64,000 nucleotides of DNA from Xylophilus sp. GW821-FHT01B05. Its GTDB lineage: Bacteria > Pseudomonadota > Gammaproteobacteria > Burkholderiales > Burkholderiaceae_C. Location of the stretch: assembly GCA_038961845.1 (NCBI GenBank), contig CP152408.1, forward strand, positions 2,604,001 to 2,668,000, in the 5' to 3' direction. Position numbers and translations under genes: made by a program. The notes below the pieces were generated by a model. The model did no database searches, was not told the origin of the DNA, and was given only the letters and a program-made list of their open reading frames with translations. Shown here piece after piece: positions 1 through 9,029 of the stretch. The first letter of the stretch is position 1. Each line of letters opens with the position of its first letter.

Positions 1-804
1 CACCTCGCGGTGGTCGGCGATGTGGTGGTTCACGGCATCGACCAGCGGCGCGACCTCGGACGGCACGCCGCTGGCGTCCAGCGGCTGCAGCTCGTGCGCG
101 GGACGCTCGCGCAGCGAGGCGCGCAGGCGTTGCAAGGGCCGCAGCGCCCAGGTCACCCCCAGCCATACCAGCAGCAAGGTCACGCCCAGCATGCGTGCGT
201 TTTGCCATAGCTCGCGCTGTAGCCAGGCTTGCCGCGCCTCGATGCGCCGGCCAGTGCTCTCAGCGGCCTGCACCTGCAGCCGGTAACGCTGGCCTGCGGC
301 GTTCTCGATGTCACGCTGCAGCGCCGCCACGCGCAGCGGGTAGCCGCGGTAGATGGCGTCGTAGAACAGGATGTGCCCGCCCAGCGGCCCGCCAAAGGTG
401 GCCGGCGGCGGCGAAAAAACGGCGCCCGACGGCGGTGGCGGCAGATCGGACACGCCCATCAGGATGCGCTCCGGCGCGCCGGGCGGGCTGAGCGGCATAA
501 GTCCCACGCGCAGGTGCTTGTGGCGCGCCTGCACCGACTCGAACATGGCCTCTACCGCGAAGGGCGCGGTCAGGTCGACCTCGCCCTGCGTGTCTAGGTT
601 GACGCTGTCGTCGAGCGCGGACAAGGGCTCCAGCAGGGCCTGGTCGTAGGCGTTTTCGATGGTGCGGGAAAAGGCTCGGTAGTCGCTCCAGCTGTCGATT
701 GCCAGCAGGGCGGTGACCCCGGGCAGCAGCAAGGCCAGCAGCAGCGTGCGTATGCCCAGGCGCCGCGCTGGCGGGGCGTGGTCAGGTGCCAGCGATGTCG
801 GCAT
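1..804 (-). CDS. Sensor histidine kinase, TctE-like, N-terminal part (cut by window edge)
   Basis: This is the sensor half of a two-component system in the inner membrane. Only the first 268 codons are present. The frame starts at an ATG that overlaps the end of the response-regulator gene by 23 bases, a usual coupling in this family. The protein begins with a short basic stretch and a membrane segment (LLLALLLPGVTALLAI). A periplasmic sensor domain of about 140 residues and a second membrane segment (MLGVTLLLVWLGVTWAL) follow. The EVAPLVDAVNHH stretch then opens the linker to the dimerisation domain. The layout matches TctE-type kinases, which in relatives sense tricarboxylates. The ligand here is unknown, and the catalytic domain lies outside the window. 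Confidence 0.8.
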   Translation of the reverse strand, partial: MPTSLAPDHAPPARRLGIRTLLLALLLPGVTALLAIDSWSDYRAFSRTIENAYDQALLEPLSALDDSVNLDTQGEVDLTAPFAVEAMFESVQARHKHLRVGLMPLSPPGAPERILMGVSDLPPPPSGAVFSPPPATFGGPLGGHILFYDAIYRGYPLRVAALQRDIENAAGQRYRLQVQAAESTGRRIEARQAWLQRELWQNARMLGVTLLLVWLGVTWALRPLQRLRASLRERPAHELQPLDASGVPSEVAPLVDAVNHHIADHREV

Positions 805-1477
805 GCACGCCGCCTTCTTCCAGCAGGTAGCCCAGGCCGCGCACGGTGACGATGTGCACGTCGCTGCCGGCCAGCTTGCGCCGCAGGCGATGCAGCACCT
901 GCTCGATGGCGTCGGGCCCGGCGTTGCTGTCGTGCGGGAACACCTTGCCGTAGAGCTGCGACTTGCCCACCGGCGTGCCGGCGCGCATCAGCAGCGCGGT
1001 GAGTGCTGCATGTTCGCGCGGCGTGAGCTGCAGCAGCACGCCGGCCAGGGTGAAGGCGCGGCTGTCGCTGTCATAGGCCAGCGAGGCGCATTGCAGCCGC
1101 GGGTGCTGGCGGCCGTGGCTGCGCCGCACCAGGGCGGCCAGCCGGGCTTCTAGCTCTTCGATGGCAAAGGGCTTGGCCAGGAAGTCGTCGGCGCCCAGGT
1201 TCAGGCCGCGCACCCGGTCGGGCAGGGCACCCTGGGCGGTCAGCACCAGCACCGGCGTGTGGTCGCCGCCGTCGCGCATGGTCGACAGCACGGTCAGCCC
1301 GTGGCGGTCGGGCAGGCCCAGGTCCAGCACCACGGCGTCGTACTCGGTGCCGCTGGCCAGAAAGGCCTCGGCCGTGCGCGCGTCGGGGGCGTGGTCGGGG
1401 ACGAAGCCGCTCTGCTTGAGCGCGCGCGACAGCCACGACGCCATGTCGTGCTCGTCCTCTACCAACAGGATGCGCAT
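782..1477 (-). CDS. OmpR/TctD-family response regulator
   Basis: A 231-residue DNA-binding response regulator, the partner of the overlapping kinase. The receiver domain (residues 1-115) shows the acidic pocket (VEDEHD), the phospho-acceptor Asp in VVLDLGLPD, and the conserved Lys in DFLAKPF. The C-terminal winged helix (about residues 125-222) has the family LTPREHAAL and RRKL...VRGLGYLL motifs. It lies 19 bases after the aldehyde dehydrogenase gene on the same strand, so it could be read with the amide operon, or from its own promoter. Its targets cannot be read from the sequence. TctD homologues control tricarboxylate uptake. Confidence 0.9.
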   Translation of the reverse strand: MRILLVEDEHDMASWLSRALKQSGFVPDHAPDARTAEAFLASGTEYDAVVLDLGLPDRHGLTVLSTMRDGGDHTPVLVLTAQGALPDRVRGLNLGADDFLAKPFAIEELEARLAALVRRSHGRQHPRLQCASLAYDSDSRAFTLAGVLLQLTPREHAALTALLMRAGTPVGKSQLYGKVFPHDSNAGPDAIEQVLHRLRRKLAGSDVHIVTVRGLGYLLEEGGVHADIAGT

Positions 1478-1496
1478 GATGGCGCCAGGCGCGCTA

Positions 1497-2972
1497 TTAC
1501 TGGATGTCGCCCATGCAGAGGTACTTGATCTCTACATAGTCATCAATGCCGTGGTGCGAACCCTCGCGGCCCAGGCCCGACTGCTTGACGCCGCCAAAGG
1601 GCACGTGCTCGGAGGCGATCACGCCGGCATTGATGCCGACCATGCCGTATTCCAGCGCTTCGGCCACGCGGAAGATGCGGCCGACGTCGCGGCTGTAGAA
1701 GTAGCTCGCCAGGCCAAACTCGGTGTTGTTGGCGGCGTCTATGGCCTCCTGTTCTTCCTTGAAGCGGAACACCGGGGCGAAGGGGCCAAAGGTTTCCTCG
1801 CGCGCACACAGCATGTCTGGCGTGGCGCCGGCAACGACGGTGGGCTGGAAGAATTGGCCTTCGAGCTTCTGGCCGCCGGCAACGATCTTGCCGCCCTTGG
1901 CCAGGGCGTCTTCGAGGTGCTTCTGCACCTTTTCCACGGCAGCGGGTTCGATCAGCGGACCTTGCACCACGCCGGCATCGAAGCCGTTGCCGACCTTCAG
2001 GCCCTTGACCTTGGCCGCGAACTTCTCGACGAAGGCGTCGTACACGCCGTCTTGCACATAGATGCGGTTGGCGCAGACGCAGGTCTGGCCGGCGTTACGG
2101 TACTTGCTGGCGATGGCACCTTCCACCGCGCTGTCGATGTCGGCGTCATCGAAGACGATGAAGGGAGCGTTGCCGCCCAGCTCCAGAGACATCTTTTTGA
2201 CCGTAGGCGCGCTCTGCGCCATCAGGATGCGGCCGACTTCGGTGGAGCCGGTGAAGCTGATGTGGCGCACCACGTCGCTGGCGCACAGCACCTTGCCGAT
2301 GGCAATGCTGTTGGCGCTGTCGGCCGTGAGCAGGTTGAGCACGCCGGCCGGGATGCCGGCGCGGATGGCCAGCTCGGCCGCGGCCAGGGCGGTGAGCGGC
2401 GTGAGTTCGGCCGGCTTGATGACCACCGGGCAGCCTGCGGCCAGGGCCGGGGCCACCTTGCGCGTGATCATGGCCAGGGGGAAGTTCCAGGGCGTGATGG
2501 CGGCGCAGACGCCAATCGGCTGCTTGAGCACCAGCAGGCGCCGCGTGGGGTCGAACTGGGGCAGGGTCTCGCCATTGATGCGCTTGGCTTCTTCGGCAAA
2601 CCATTCGACAAAGCTGGCGGCGTAGCTGACTTCGCCCTTGGCTTCGGCAAAGGGCTTGCCTTGCTCGGCGGTCATGATGCGGCCAAGGTCTTCCTGGTTC
2701 TCCATCAGCAGGTTGAACCACTTGAGCAGGATGGCGTGGCGCTGCTTGCCGGTCTTGGCACGCCAGGCGGGCCAGGCCTTGTTGGCTGCGGCAATGGCGC
2801 GTTCGGCATCGGCCGCGCCCAGGTTGGCGACGTCGGCAAGCTTCAGGCCCGTGGCCGGGTCATTCACGTCGAAGCGGGCCGTTCCAGCCACCCACTGGCC
2901 ATCGACCAGGGCATCGGTCTTCAGCAGGCTCGGGTCGTTGAGCTGCGCGAGGGGGGAGGTTTTCATGTCCAT
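1497..2972 (-). CDS. gabD: NAD(P)-dependent succinate-semialdehyde dehydrogenase-like protein
   Basis: A 491-residue aldehyde dehydrogenase that oxidises an aldehyde, most likely succinate semialdehyde, to the acid. The family motifs are visible: LELGGNAPFIV with the general-base Glu, NAGQTCVCANR with the catalytic Cys, and a C-terminal FGGVKQSGLGREG. TPWNFPLAM is the usual cofactor-side motif. Length fits GabD (about 480-490). The start is the ATG preceded by GAGAG; a second ATG two codons later is possible. It lies 109 bases downstream of the iron alcohol dehydrogenase, with a small hairpin (3050-3066) between. The pairing suggests an alcohol-to-aldehyde-to-acid step such as 4-hydroxybutyrate to succinate, which is an inference. 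Confidence 0.88.
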   Translation of the reverse strand: MDMKTSPLAQLNDPSLLKTDALVDGQWVAGTARFDVNDPATGLKLADVANLGAADAERAIAAANKAWPAWRAKTGKQRHAILLKWFNLLMENQEDLGRIMTAEQGKPFAEAKGEVSYAASFVEWFAEEAKRINGETLPQFDPTRRLLVLKQPIGVCAAITPWNFPLAMITRKVAPALAAGCPVVIKPAELTPLTALAAAELAIRAGIPAGVLNLLTADSANSIAIGKVLCASDVVRHISFTGSTEVGRILMAQSAPTVKKMSLELGGNAPFIVFDDADIDSAVEGAIASKYRNAGQTCVCANRIYVQDGVYDAFVEKFAAKVKGLKVGNGFDAGVVQGPLIEPAAVEKVQKHLEDALAKGGKIVAGGQKLEGQFFQPTVVAGATPDMLCAREETFGPFAPVFRFKEEQEAIDAANNTEFGLASYFYSRDVGRIFRVAEALEYGMVGINAGVIASEHVPFGGVKQSGLGREGSHHGIDDYVEIKYLCMGDIQ

Positions 2973-3081
2973 GGGCGTCTCTCTACCGTAAAGGCGTGGA
3001 AAAGGGCCCGGCGCGGCGTGCGGGGGCCGAAAAACAAGGATTTTAGGACGCACCAAAAACTGGTGCGGTCGGTGGATGTCG

Positions 3082-4236
3082 TCAGAAAGCGCGCTGGTAG
3101 ATGGCCAGCGCATCCGCCTCGGCCACTTCGCGCGGGTTGTTGACCAGCAGCCGGGTTTGCTGCATGGCGTCGGTGGCCAGCATGGCGAGGTCGCCTTCGC
3201 CCACGCCGTGGTCGCGCAGGCGCATGGGCAGCCGCGTGGCGGCGGCGAGGGCTTCGACCTGGGCGATGAAGGCGGCGGTTTTTTCGGCCTTGCTGCCCTG
3301 CAGACCGGGCACCAGCACCTCGCCCAGCGCGGCGTAGTGATCGGCCGCCGCGTCGGCGTTGAAGCGCAGCACATGCGGCAGCACCAGGGCATTGCTCAGG
3401 CCATGTGGCAGATGGAAGCGCCCGCCCAGCGGATAGGCCAGCGCGTGCACGGCCGCCACAGGCGCGTTGGCAAAGGCCTGGCCGGCCAGCATGGCGCCCA
3501 GCAACATGGCCTCGCGCGCGGCCAGGTCCTGGCCATCCTCGCAGGCCTTGACCAGGTTCTGCGACAGCAGCCGCAGCGCCAGCAGCGCCAGGTGGTCCGA
3601 CAGCGGGTTCTTCAGGCGCTTGCTGGTGAAGGCCTCGATGGCGTGCACCATGGCGTCAATGCCCGTGGCTGCGGTGATGGCCGGCGGCAGGCCGGTGGTC
3701 AGCGTGGCGTCCAGGATGGCCATGTCGGCATACAGCTGCCGCGCCACGATGCCGCTCTTGGTGGTGGCGCCGGTGGTGACGATGGCGATGGGCGTGACCT
3801 CCGAGCCGGTGCCGGCCGTAGTTGGCACCTGCACCAGCGGCAGCCGCTCGCCCTGTACCTTGTCGATGCCGTACATCTGCGCCAGCGGCTGGTGGCCGGC
3901 CAGCAGCACGGCGACCAGCTTGGCCACATCCATGGACGAGCCACCGCCCAGGCCCACCACCACCTGCGTGCCGAAGTCGCGGGCGCGGGCGGTGACTGCC
4001 TCCACCACGTGGTCGGGTGGGTCGGCCTGCACGTCGTCCACCACCTGCACCTGCCAGCCGCTGGCGCGCAGGCTGGCCAGGGCCGGCGCGAGCAGGCCGC
4101 TCTTGTGCAGGAAGGCATCGGTAATGACGCAGGCGCGCCTGCTTGGGTAGCGCTGTGCCAGCAGCTCGCCCAGGCGCGCGGCGACGCCGCTCTGCATGAC
4201 GATCTGGGGCACGGTCTGGAAGGAAAAAGGCAGCAT
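3082..4236 (-). CDS. Iron-containing alcohol dehydrogenase
   Basis: A 384-residue group III metal-dependent alcohol dehydrogenase of the cytoplasm. The NAD-binding GLGGGSSMDVAK motif and PTTAGTGSEVTP are clear. The metal ligands are expected in GIDAMVHAIEAF (Asp and His) and in AAVHALAYPLGG and HLPHGL (His). The start MLPFSFQT follows an AGAGAGACC ribosome-binding stretch; a longer frame upstream lacks family similarity. It sits 40 bases after amiR and before the semialdehyde dehydrogenase. Substrate is unknown: maleylacetate reductases, 1,3-propanediol and 4-hydroxybutyrate dehydrogenases share this fold. The neighbouring aldehyde dehydrogenase favours a short-chain or hydroxyacid substrate. 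Confidence 0.85.
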   Translation of the reverse strand: MLPFSFQTVPQIVMQSGVAARLGELLAQRYPSRRACVITDAFLHKSGLLAPALASLRASGWQVQVVDDVQADPPDHVVEAVTARARDFGTQVVVGLGGGSSMDVAKLVAVLLAGHQPLAQMYGIDKVQGERLPLVQVPTTAGTGSEVTPIAIVTTGATTKSGIVARQLYADMAILDATLTTGLPPAITAATGIDAMVHAIEAFTSKRLKNPLSDHLALLALRLLSQNLVKACEDGQDLAAREAMLLGAMLAGQAFANAPVAAVHALAYPLGGRFHLPHGLSNALVLPHVLRFNADAAADHYAALGEVLVPGLQGSKAEKTAAFIAQVEALAAATRLPMRLRDHGVGEGDLAMLATDAMQQTRLLVNNPREVAEADALAIYQRAF

Positions 4237-4276
4237 GGAGGTCTCTCTTGTCTTTGAATATGTTCTAGCGGATGGC

Positions 4277-4903
4277 TCAAGGGTACGTGGCAATGACCGA
4301 CTCGGCGATCTCTTCGACCGTGGTGCGCCCGGCCATGGCCAGGCGCTGGATCTTGCGGTGCGCCTCGCGCTCGGTCAGGCCTTCGCGGGCGATCATCAGG
4401 GTCTTGGCCATGGTCACCTTGGAGACGGTGGCAAAGCGCCCTTCAAGCTTGCGGATCTGGGCCAGGGCGGCGGCGCGCTGGCGCCACAGGGTGCGCGCCA
4501 TCAGCAACTGGGTCAGCAGGCCAAAGGGCTTGAGCGGGCGCTCGATGACCGATACCGCGCCGCTCTCCAGCACCAGTTGCAGCATGGACGGGTTCTCGTA
4601 GCCGACGATGCCGATCAGCGGCGGACTCAGCTCGTTGCGCGAGGCGACCAGCTCGGCCATGCGCTGGCGCTGGTCCAGCTCGATCGCCAGGATCACCACG
4701 TCGAACTCGGCGTCGAGCACGGCCGGTGGCGGCCAGTGCTGGGTCACCACGCTGCCAATGCGCTGCAGGTGCGATATCAGCACCCGGCCTTCGGCGTCAA
4801 GCGGGTGCAGCACCGCCACCCGCAGCCCATTGAGCTCGTGCAGCAGCGGCCCCACGGCCGGCAGTGCGGGGCCCGGGCGGGCTTCAGGCACCTTCGCCGA
4901 CAT
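4277..4903 (-). CDS. amiR: AmiR-like ANTAR antitermination regulator
   Basis: A 208-residue regulator. It has an N-terminal pseudo-receiver domain (about residues 28-140) without the usual phospho-acceptor pattern and a coiled linker. A C-terminal ANTAR RNA-binding domain follows, with the recognisable AKTLMIAREGLTEREAHRKI and GRTTVEEIAESVI stretches. In Pseudomonas, AmiR is held by AmiC and, when an amide binds, is released to prevent termination in the amidase leader RNA. Here it overlaps amiC by 20 bases, which supports the same complex. Its target would be a terminator in the leader of this operon; a candidate is at 12413-12440. Confidence 0.88.
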   Translation of the reverse strand: MSAKVPEARPGPALPAVGPLLHELNGLRVAVLHPLDAEGRVLISHLQRIGSVVTQHWPPPAVLDAEFDVVILAIELDQRQRMAELVASRNELSPPLIGIVGYENPSMLQLVLESGAVSVIERPLKPFGLLTQLLMARTLWRQRAAALAQIRKLEGRFATVSKVTMAKTLMIAREGLTEREAHRKIQRLAMAGRTTVEEIAESVIATYP

Positions 4904-6050
4904 GGGGCAGCTCCGCGGAGTGCAGGGTGTGGCCGATCATGTAGGGGCTGGGGCGCACGGCAGCGGCGGCATCGGCGATGACCTCGAAGCAGCCGTTGGC
5001 GGCAATGCGCGCGATGCGCGGCCACAGCCAGGTGTGGTGGGTGTCGGCATCAACCGTGACGCGCCCCTGCGGCGCGTCGAAGGACTGGCCCGCCAGTGCC
5101 GCCAGCAGCGGCGTGGCCTGCAGGCTGCCGGCGCGGCGCGCAGCCTCGGCAAACAGGTGCACCTGGAAGTAGGCGGCCTCGGCGCCGGCGGTGATCGGGG
5201 CGTCGGGCCCGAAGCGTTCGCGAAAGCTCTGCACGAAGCGCCGGCTGGCCGGCGTGTTCAGGGTGGCAAACCAGGGTGCGGCGGTGATGTGGCCCTCGGC
5301 CGCGCCCGGGCGCATGGCGGCGGCGTCGGCCTCATTGGTGGCCAGGCTCACGATGGGCATGCGCGCGGGGTCGAAGCCGGCTGCCTGGTAGGCCTCGTAG
5401 AAGCGCACCGTGTCGCTGCCAACCACGGTGGAGTAGATGGCGTCCGGCGCCAGCGTGCGCACGCGCTCCATCACTGCCATGAAGTCCTCATGCGAGCTTT
5501 GCAGCGGCAGGTAGATTTCGTCCAGCACCGTGCCGCCGGCCTCTTCGAACAGCTCGCGCATGATGCGGTTGGACTCATACGGGTACACGTAGTGCCCGCC
5601 CACAAACAGCACCCGGGCGCCATGGTGCTTGAGCACGTGGCGCGCCAGCGGCACCGAGTTCTGGTTGGGCGCGGCGCCGGTGTAGACGCAGTAGGGCGAA
5701 TACTCGAAGCCCTCGTACAGCGTGGGATAGAACAGCAGCACGCGCCGGCTCTCCACCACCGGCAGCACCGCCTTGCGGGTGCTGGACATGTGGGTGCCGA
5801 AGATCACCGGCACCCGCTCGGTGTCGCACAGGCGCACGGCCGCTTCGCGGTAGCTCTCGGGCGTCGCGCCGGCATCCACCGCCACGGGCACCAGGGGCAG
5901 GCCGGCAATGCCGCCGGCGGCATTGACCTCGGCGATGGCCAGGCGCGTGGCGTTTTCCTGCGTGGCCTCGACGGCTGCGGTCAGGCTGCTGCTGGAGAAC
6001 AGCAGGCCGACGCGCCAGCCGTCGCGCCCGGGGTTGCCCGGCGCCGTCAT
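4884..6050 (-). CDS. amiC: AmiC-like amide sensor / negative regulator
   Basis: A 388-residue periplasmic-binding-protein fold (type 1) without a signal peptide, so cytoplasmic, as expected for AmiC. Typical family stretches are WRVGLLFSSSS near the N-terminus, FGTHMSSTRKAVLPV, FYPTLYEGFEYSP and YVYPYESNRI. In the known system AmiC binds short-chain amides and sequesters AmiR. The gene overlaps the amidase stop by four bases (ATGA) and amiR by 20, so amidase, sensor and antiterminator are translated as a coupled set. Assignment to UrtA-type transport proteins is less likely given the missing signal peptide and the partner gene. Confidence 0.88.
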   Translation of the reverse strand: MTAPGNPGRDGWRVGLLFSSSSLTAAVEATQENATRLAIAEVNAAGGIAGLPLVPVAVDAGATPESYREAAVRLCDTERVPVIFGTHMSSTRKAVLPVVESRRVLLFYPTLYEGFEYSPYCVYTGAAPNQNSVPLARHVLKHHGARVLFVGGHYVYPYESNRIMRELFEEAGGTVLDEIYLPLQSSHEDFMAVMERVRTLAPDAIYSTVVGSDTVRFYEAYQAAGFDPARMPIVSLATNEADAAAMRPGAAEGHITAAPWFATLNTPASRRFVQSFRERFGPDAPITAGAEAAYFQVHLFAEAARRAGSLQATPLLAALAGQSFDAPQGRVTVDADTHHTWLWPRIARIAANGCFEVIADAAAAVRPSPYMIGHTLHSAELPHVGEGA

Positions 6051-7561
6051 GACAAGGCCCCAAAGCCCGACTGCTCGAAGGCCCGGGCGGCGCGGTAGAT
6101 GGTGGCCTCTGCGTGGAAGGCGCCCACCAGCATCATGCCGACCGGCAGGCCCTGCGACTGGCCGCAGGGCAGCGACAGTGCAGGGTGGCCGGTGACGTCG
6201 AAGGGTGCGGTGTTGGCGTTCATCTCCAGTGCGCGGGTGACGAAGATGCTGGCCGACGCGTCGCGGGCCGGCAGCGCGGGCGCCTTGAGCGGGACGGTGG
6301 GCATCAGCAGCAGATCGTAGTGCGCAAAAGCCGCATCGTAGGCCGCCCGCAGCCGCCGCGCCAGGTTCTGGGCCCGGGCGTAGTAGCGCCCGCCGTAGCG
6401 CCGGGACAAATACTCTCCCGCCAGCAGGCAGGTTTTGAGGTCGTGCGGGAAGTCAGCCGCATGGGCCTGCCAGTCCTGCTGCGCCTTCATCAGGCTGGTG
6501 ACATACAGGCCCTTCCAGTTGGAACCGTAGTTGAAGCCCTTGAGCAGTTGCGTCGTGCCTTCTACCGCGATCGGCGTCCAGATCGCGTGGCCCTGGCGGT
6601 GCAGCGGGATGGACAGTTCGTCCACGCTGGCGCCCAGGCTGCGGAAGTGGTCTGCCGCGGCCCGCACCGAGTCGTCCACATCGGCCTCGGAGTTGGCCCA
6701 GCCAAATCCTTCGCGCACCACGCCAATACGCAGGCCGGCGCAGCCCGTATCCAACTGCGCGCTGTAGTGGGTGTCCACCGGTAGCGGGCCCTGGCGCGGG
6801 TCCAGGCCGTCGGGGCCGGCCAGCACCTCCAGCAGCAAGGCGTTGTCGGCCACGGTGGCGGTCATGGGGCCGGCGTGGTCCAGCGTCATCTCGATCGGCA
6901 TGATGCCGGTGTAGGGCACCAGGCCCCAGGTCGGCTTCATGCCGACGATGCCGGAGTAGGCCGCCGGGATGCGCACCGAACCGCCCTGGTCCGTGCCTAT
7001 GCCCATGTCGACCACGCCGGCGCCCACCAGCGCGCCGCAGCCAGAAGACGAGCCGCCGGCCGAATGGCCGGGCTTGCGCGGGTTCTGCACCGGGCCAAGC
7101 GCATTGGTATGGCTGCTGCCCGACACGCAGAAGTACTCGCAGTGGGCCTTGCCGACGATGGTGCCGCCGGCATCCAGCACCCGGGTGGCGATGGTGGCGT
7201 CGATGTCGGGCACGTAGCCCTGCAGGGTGGACGAGCCATTCATCATCGGCACGCCGGCCAGGCAGATGTTGTCCTTGAGCACCACGGTCTTGCCGCTCAG
7301 CGGGCCGGTGGCTTGGCCCCGGATGGTGGTCTGCACATACCAGGCGCCCAACGGGTTGTCCGCGCCGGCCGGGAAGCGGCCGGGGGTGCGCGGATAGGCC
7401 ACGGTGGGTTGCTCGGGCGCCATGGCGTCGACGCTGTCGTAGTCGTCGAAGGTGGCCTGCAGGATGGCGTCGTACTCGGCCAGCGTGGCCGGGTCGAGCG
7501 CAAGGCCCAGCGCGCGGGCCGTCTCGTCGAGTTGGGTGAGGGTCGGGCGGTTTACGGGCAT
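6047..7561 (-). CDS. Amidase, amidase-signature family
   Basis: A 504-residue amidase that hydrolyses an amide to carboxylate and ammonia in the cytoplasm. The Ser-cisSer-Lys triad is visible: Lys96 in VVLKDNIC, the cis-Ser in SAGGSSSG (about 167-174), and the nucleophile Ser195 in GTDQGGSVRIPA. Stretches such as GVPMMNGS, GLVPYTG and NTAPFDVTGHPALSLP closely resemble the roughly 520-residue amidases of Rhodococcus nitrile clusters. This contrasts with the classic Pseudomonas operon, where AmiC/AmiR control AmiE, a nitrilase-superfamily enzyme. No nitrile hydratase is in the window. It lies between the importer and amiC, so the transported amide is presumably its substrate. Confidence 0.9.
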   Translation of the reverse strand: MPVNRPTLTQLDETARALGLALDPATLAEYDAILQATFDDYDSVDAMAPEQPTVAYPRTPGRFPAGADNPLGAWYVQTTIRGQATGPLSGKTVVLKDNICLAGVPMMNGSSTLQGYVPDIDATIATRVLDAGGTIVGKAHCEYFCVSGSSHTNALGPVQNPRKPGHSAGGSSSGCGALVGAGVVDMGIGTDQGGSVRIPAAYSGIVGMKPTWGLVPYTGIMPIEMTLDHAGPMTATVADNALLLEVLAGPDGLDPRQGPLPVDTHYSAQLDTGCAGLRIGVVREGFGWANSEADVDDSVRAAADHFRSLGASVDELSIPLHRQGHAIWTPIAVEGTTQLLKGFNYGSNWKGLYVTSLMKAQQDWQAHAADFPHDLKTCLLAGEYLSRRYGGRYYARAQNLARRLRAAYDAAFAHYDLLLMPTVPLKAPALPARDASASIFVTRALEMNANTAPFDVTGHPALSLPCGQSQGLPVGMMLVGAFHAEATIYRAARAFEQSGFGALS

Positions 7562-7567
7562 GGGGTC

Positions 7568-8272
7568 TCAGGCATGGAAGTCGGTGAATTGCCGGGCGAT
7601 CTCGTCGCTGGAGGTCTGGCGCGGGTCGAGGCTGCTGGTGAGCAGGCCTTTGTCGATGATCAGGATGCGGTCGGACAGGGCACAGAGGAACTCGATGTCC
7701 TGCTCCACCAGCACCACCGACAGGCCATCGCGCTCGCGCAGTTGCAGCAGCGTTTCGACGATTTCGTCGCAGATCGAGGGCTGTATGCCTTCGGTCGGTT
7801 CGTCCAGCAGGATCAGTGCAGGGTCGCCGCACAGGCAGCGCGCCAGCGCCAGCAGTTGCTGCTCGCCGCCCGACAGGCTGCCGCCGGGTTGCTCCAGCAG
7901 CCGCTGCAGGCGCGGGAAGTTCTGCAGCACGCGGGCAATGGTGGTGTCGGCCGATGCGAAGTGCTTGGCGCAGCCCATGCGCAGGTTCTCTGCCACGGTC
8001 AGGAAGGGGAAGATCTGCCTGCCTTGCGGCACATAGCCGATGCCGGCACGTGCGCGTTCGTGCGGGCGTGCCCGGGTCAGGTCCTGGCCGCCGAAGGACA
8101 GCGTGCCGCCGGTGGCCAGCAGCTCGCCCATCAGGGCCTTCAGCAGCGTGGTCTTGCCCATGCCGTTGCGGCCCAGGATGCCGGTGATCTCGCGCGCACC
8201 GGTCTTCAAGGTGATGCCGTGCAGGATGGGCACGCGGCCGTAGCCGGCGCGCAGGTCTTTGGTTTCAAGCAT
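7568..8272 (-). CDS. urtE: Branched-chain/urea-type ABC transporter ATPase (UrtE-like)
   Basis: A 234-residue ABC ATPase on the inner face of the importer. Walker A is GRNGMGKTT, the signature is LSGGEQQLLALARCL, and Walker B is LILLDEPTEGI. The pattern EPTEGIQPSI is typical of the LivF/UrtE side. The start MLETKDL overlaps the end of urtD by eight bases. An upstream in-frame ATG would add 26 residues with no family similarity. It is the last of five transporter genes and is followed six bases later by the amidase, so substrate is more likely an amide than urea. No urease genes are seen. Confidence 0.88.
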   Translation of the reverse strand: MLETKDLRAGYGRVPILHGITLKTGAREITGILGRNGMGKTTLLKALMGELLATGGTLSFGGQDLTRARPHERARAGIGYVPQGRQIFPFLTVAENLRMGCAKHFASADTTIARVLQNFPRLQRLLEQPGGSLSGGEQQLLALARCLCGDPALILLDEPTEGIQPSICDEIVETLLQLRERDGLSVVLVEQDIEFLCALSDRILIIDKGLLTSSLDPRQTSSDEIARQFTDFHA

Positions 8273-9029
8273 GGGCGGTCTCCTGGGCCTGCGTGACATG
8301 CACGTCTTTCTTGCCGAGATAGGCTTCGCGCACGCGCGCGTCGGACACAACCTCGTCGAAGCTGCCTTCGGCCAGCACCTCGCCGCGGTTGAACACGGTC
8401 ACGCGGCCGGCGATCATGCGGATGAAGGCCATGTCGTGCTCCACCACCACCACGGTGCTGTGGCGGTTGATCTCGCGGATCAGCTCTGCGGTGGTGCGCA
8501 CCTCCTGGTGCGTCATGCCGGCAGCGGGCTCGTCCAGCAGCACCAGCGCCGGGCGCGAGGCCAGGATCATTCCCAGCTCCACCCACTGCCGCTGGCCGTG
8601 CGCCAGTTCACCCACCAGGGCGTGGCGCCGCGCGCCCAGGCCGATGCGCTCCAGCACCGCTGCGGCAGCGCGCCGCGCGGCGGCCTCCGAGGGCTCGGCG
8701 CGCAGGGCGGCCAGGTGCAGGTTCTGCAGCACGTCCAGGCCGTCGAACACGCTGGGCACCTGGGTCTTGATGCCAAGGCCCAGGCGCGCGATGCGGTGGG
8801 CCGGCAGGCCCGAGATGCGGGTGCCACGGAAGAACACCTCGCCGCGGCTGGGCAATTGCTGGCCGCTCAGCATCTTGAAGAAGGTGCTCTTGCCGGCGCC
8901 GTTGGGGCCGATCAGGCAGCGCAGTTCGCCTTCGGCCAGGTCGAAGTCCACGCTTTGCACCGCGTGCACGCCGCCAAAGCTCACGCCCAGGCCACGGGTC
9001 TGCAGCATCAAGGAAGCTTGTGGCGTCAT
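8265..9029 (-). CDS. urtD: Branched-chain/urea-type ABC transporter ATPase (UrtD-like)
   Basis: A 254-residue ABC ATPase pairing with the UrtE-like subunit. Walker A is GPNGAGKSTFF, the signature region is ELAHGQRQWVELGM, and Walker B is LVLLDEPAAGM. The signature has AHGQ instead of the usual LSGG, which is normal for UrtD proteins. The chosen ATG overlaps the stop of urtC by four bases (ATGA). It follows urtC and precedes urtE in the order conserved for urea and short-chain amide importers. Confidence 0.88.
   Translation of the reverse strand: MTPQASLMLQTRGLGVSFGGVHAVQSVDFDLAEGELRCLIGPNGAGKSTFFKMLSGQQLPSRGEVFFRGTRISGLPAHRIARLGLGIKTQVPSVFDGLDVLQNLHLAALRAEPSEAAARRAAAAVLERIGLGARRHALVGELAHGQRQWVELGMILASRPALVLLDEPAAGMTHQEVRTTAELIREINRHSTVVVVEHDMAFIRMIAGRVTVFNRGEVLAEGSFDEVVSDARVREAYLGKKDVHVTQAQETAHA

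Noticed and set aside
3050..3066. Hairpin GCACCA/TGGTGC between the alcohol and aldehyde dehydrogenase genes as a terminator
   Set aside because: Only six pairs and no T-run on the minus strand.
1161..3143. 660-residue open frame on the plus strand opposite the aldehyde dehydrogenase
   Set aside because: Composition is that of a high-GC antisense shadow (His/Gly/Ala-rich, no domain), and the opposite strand encodes a clear enzyme.
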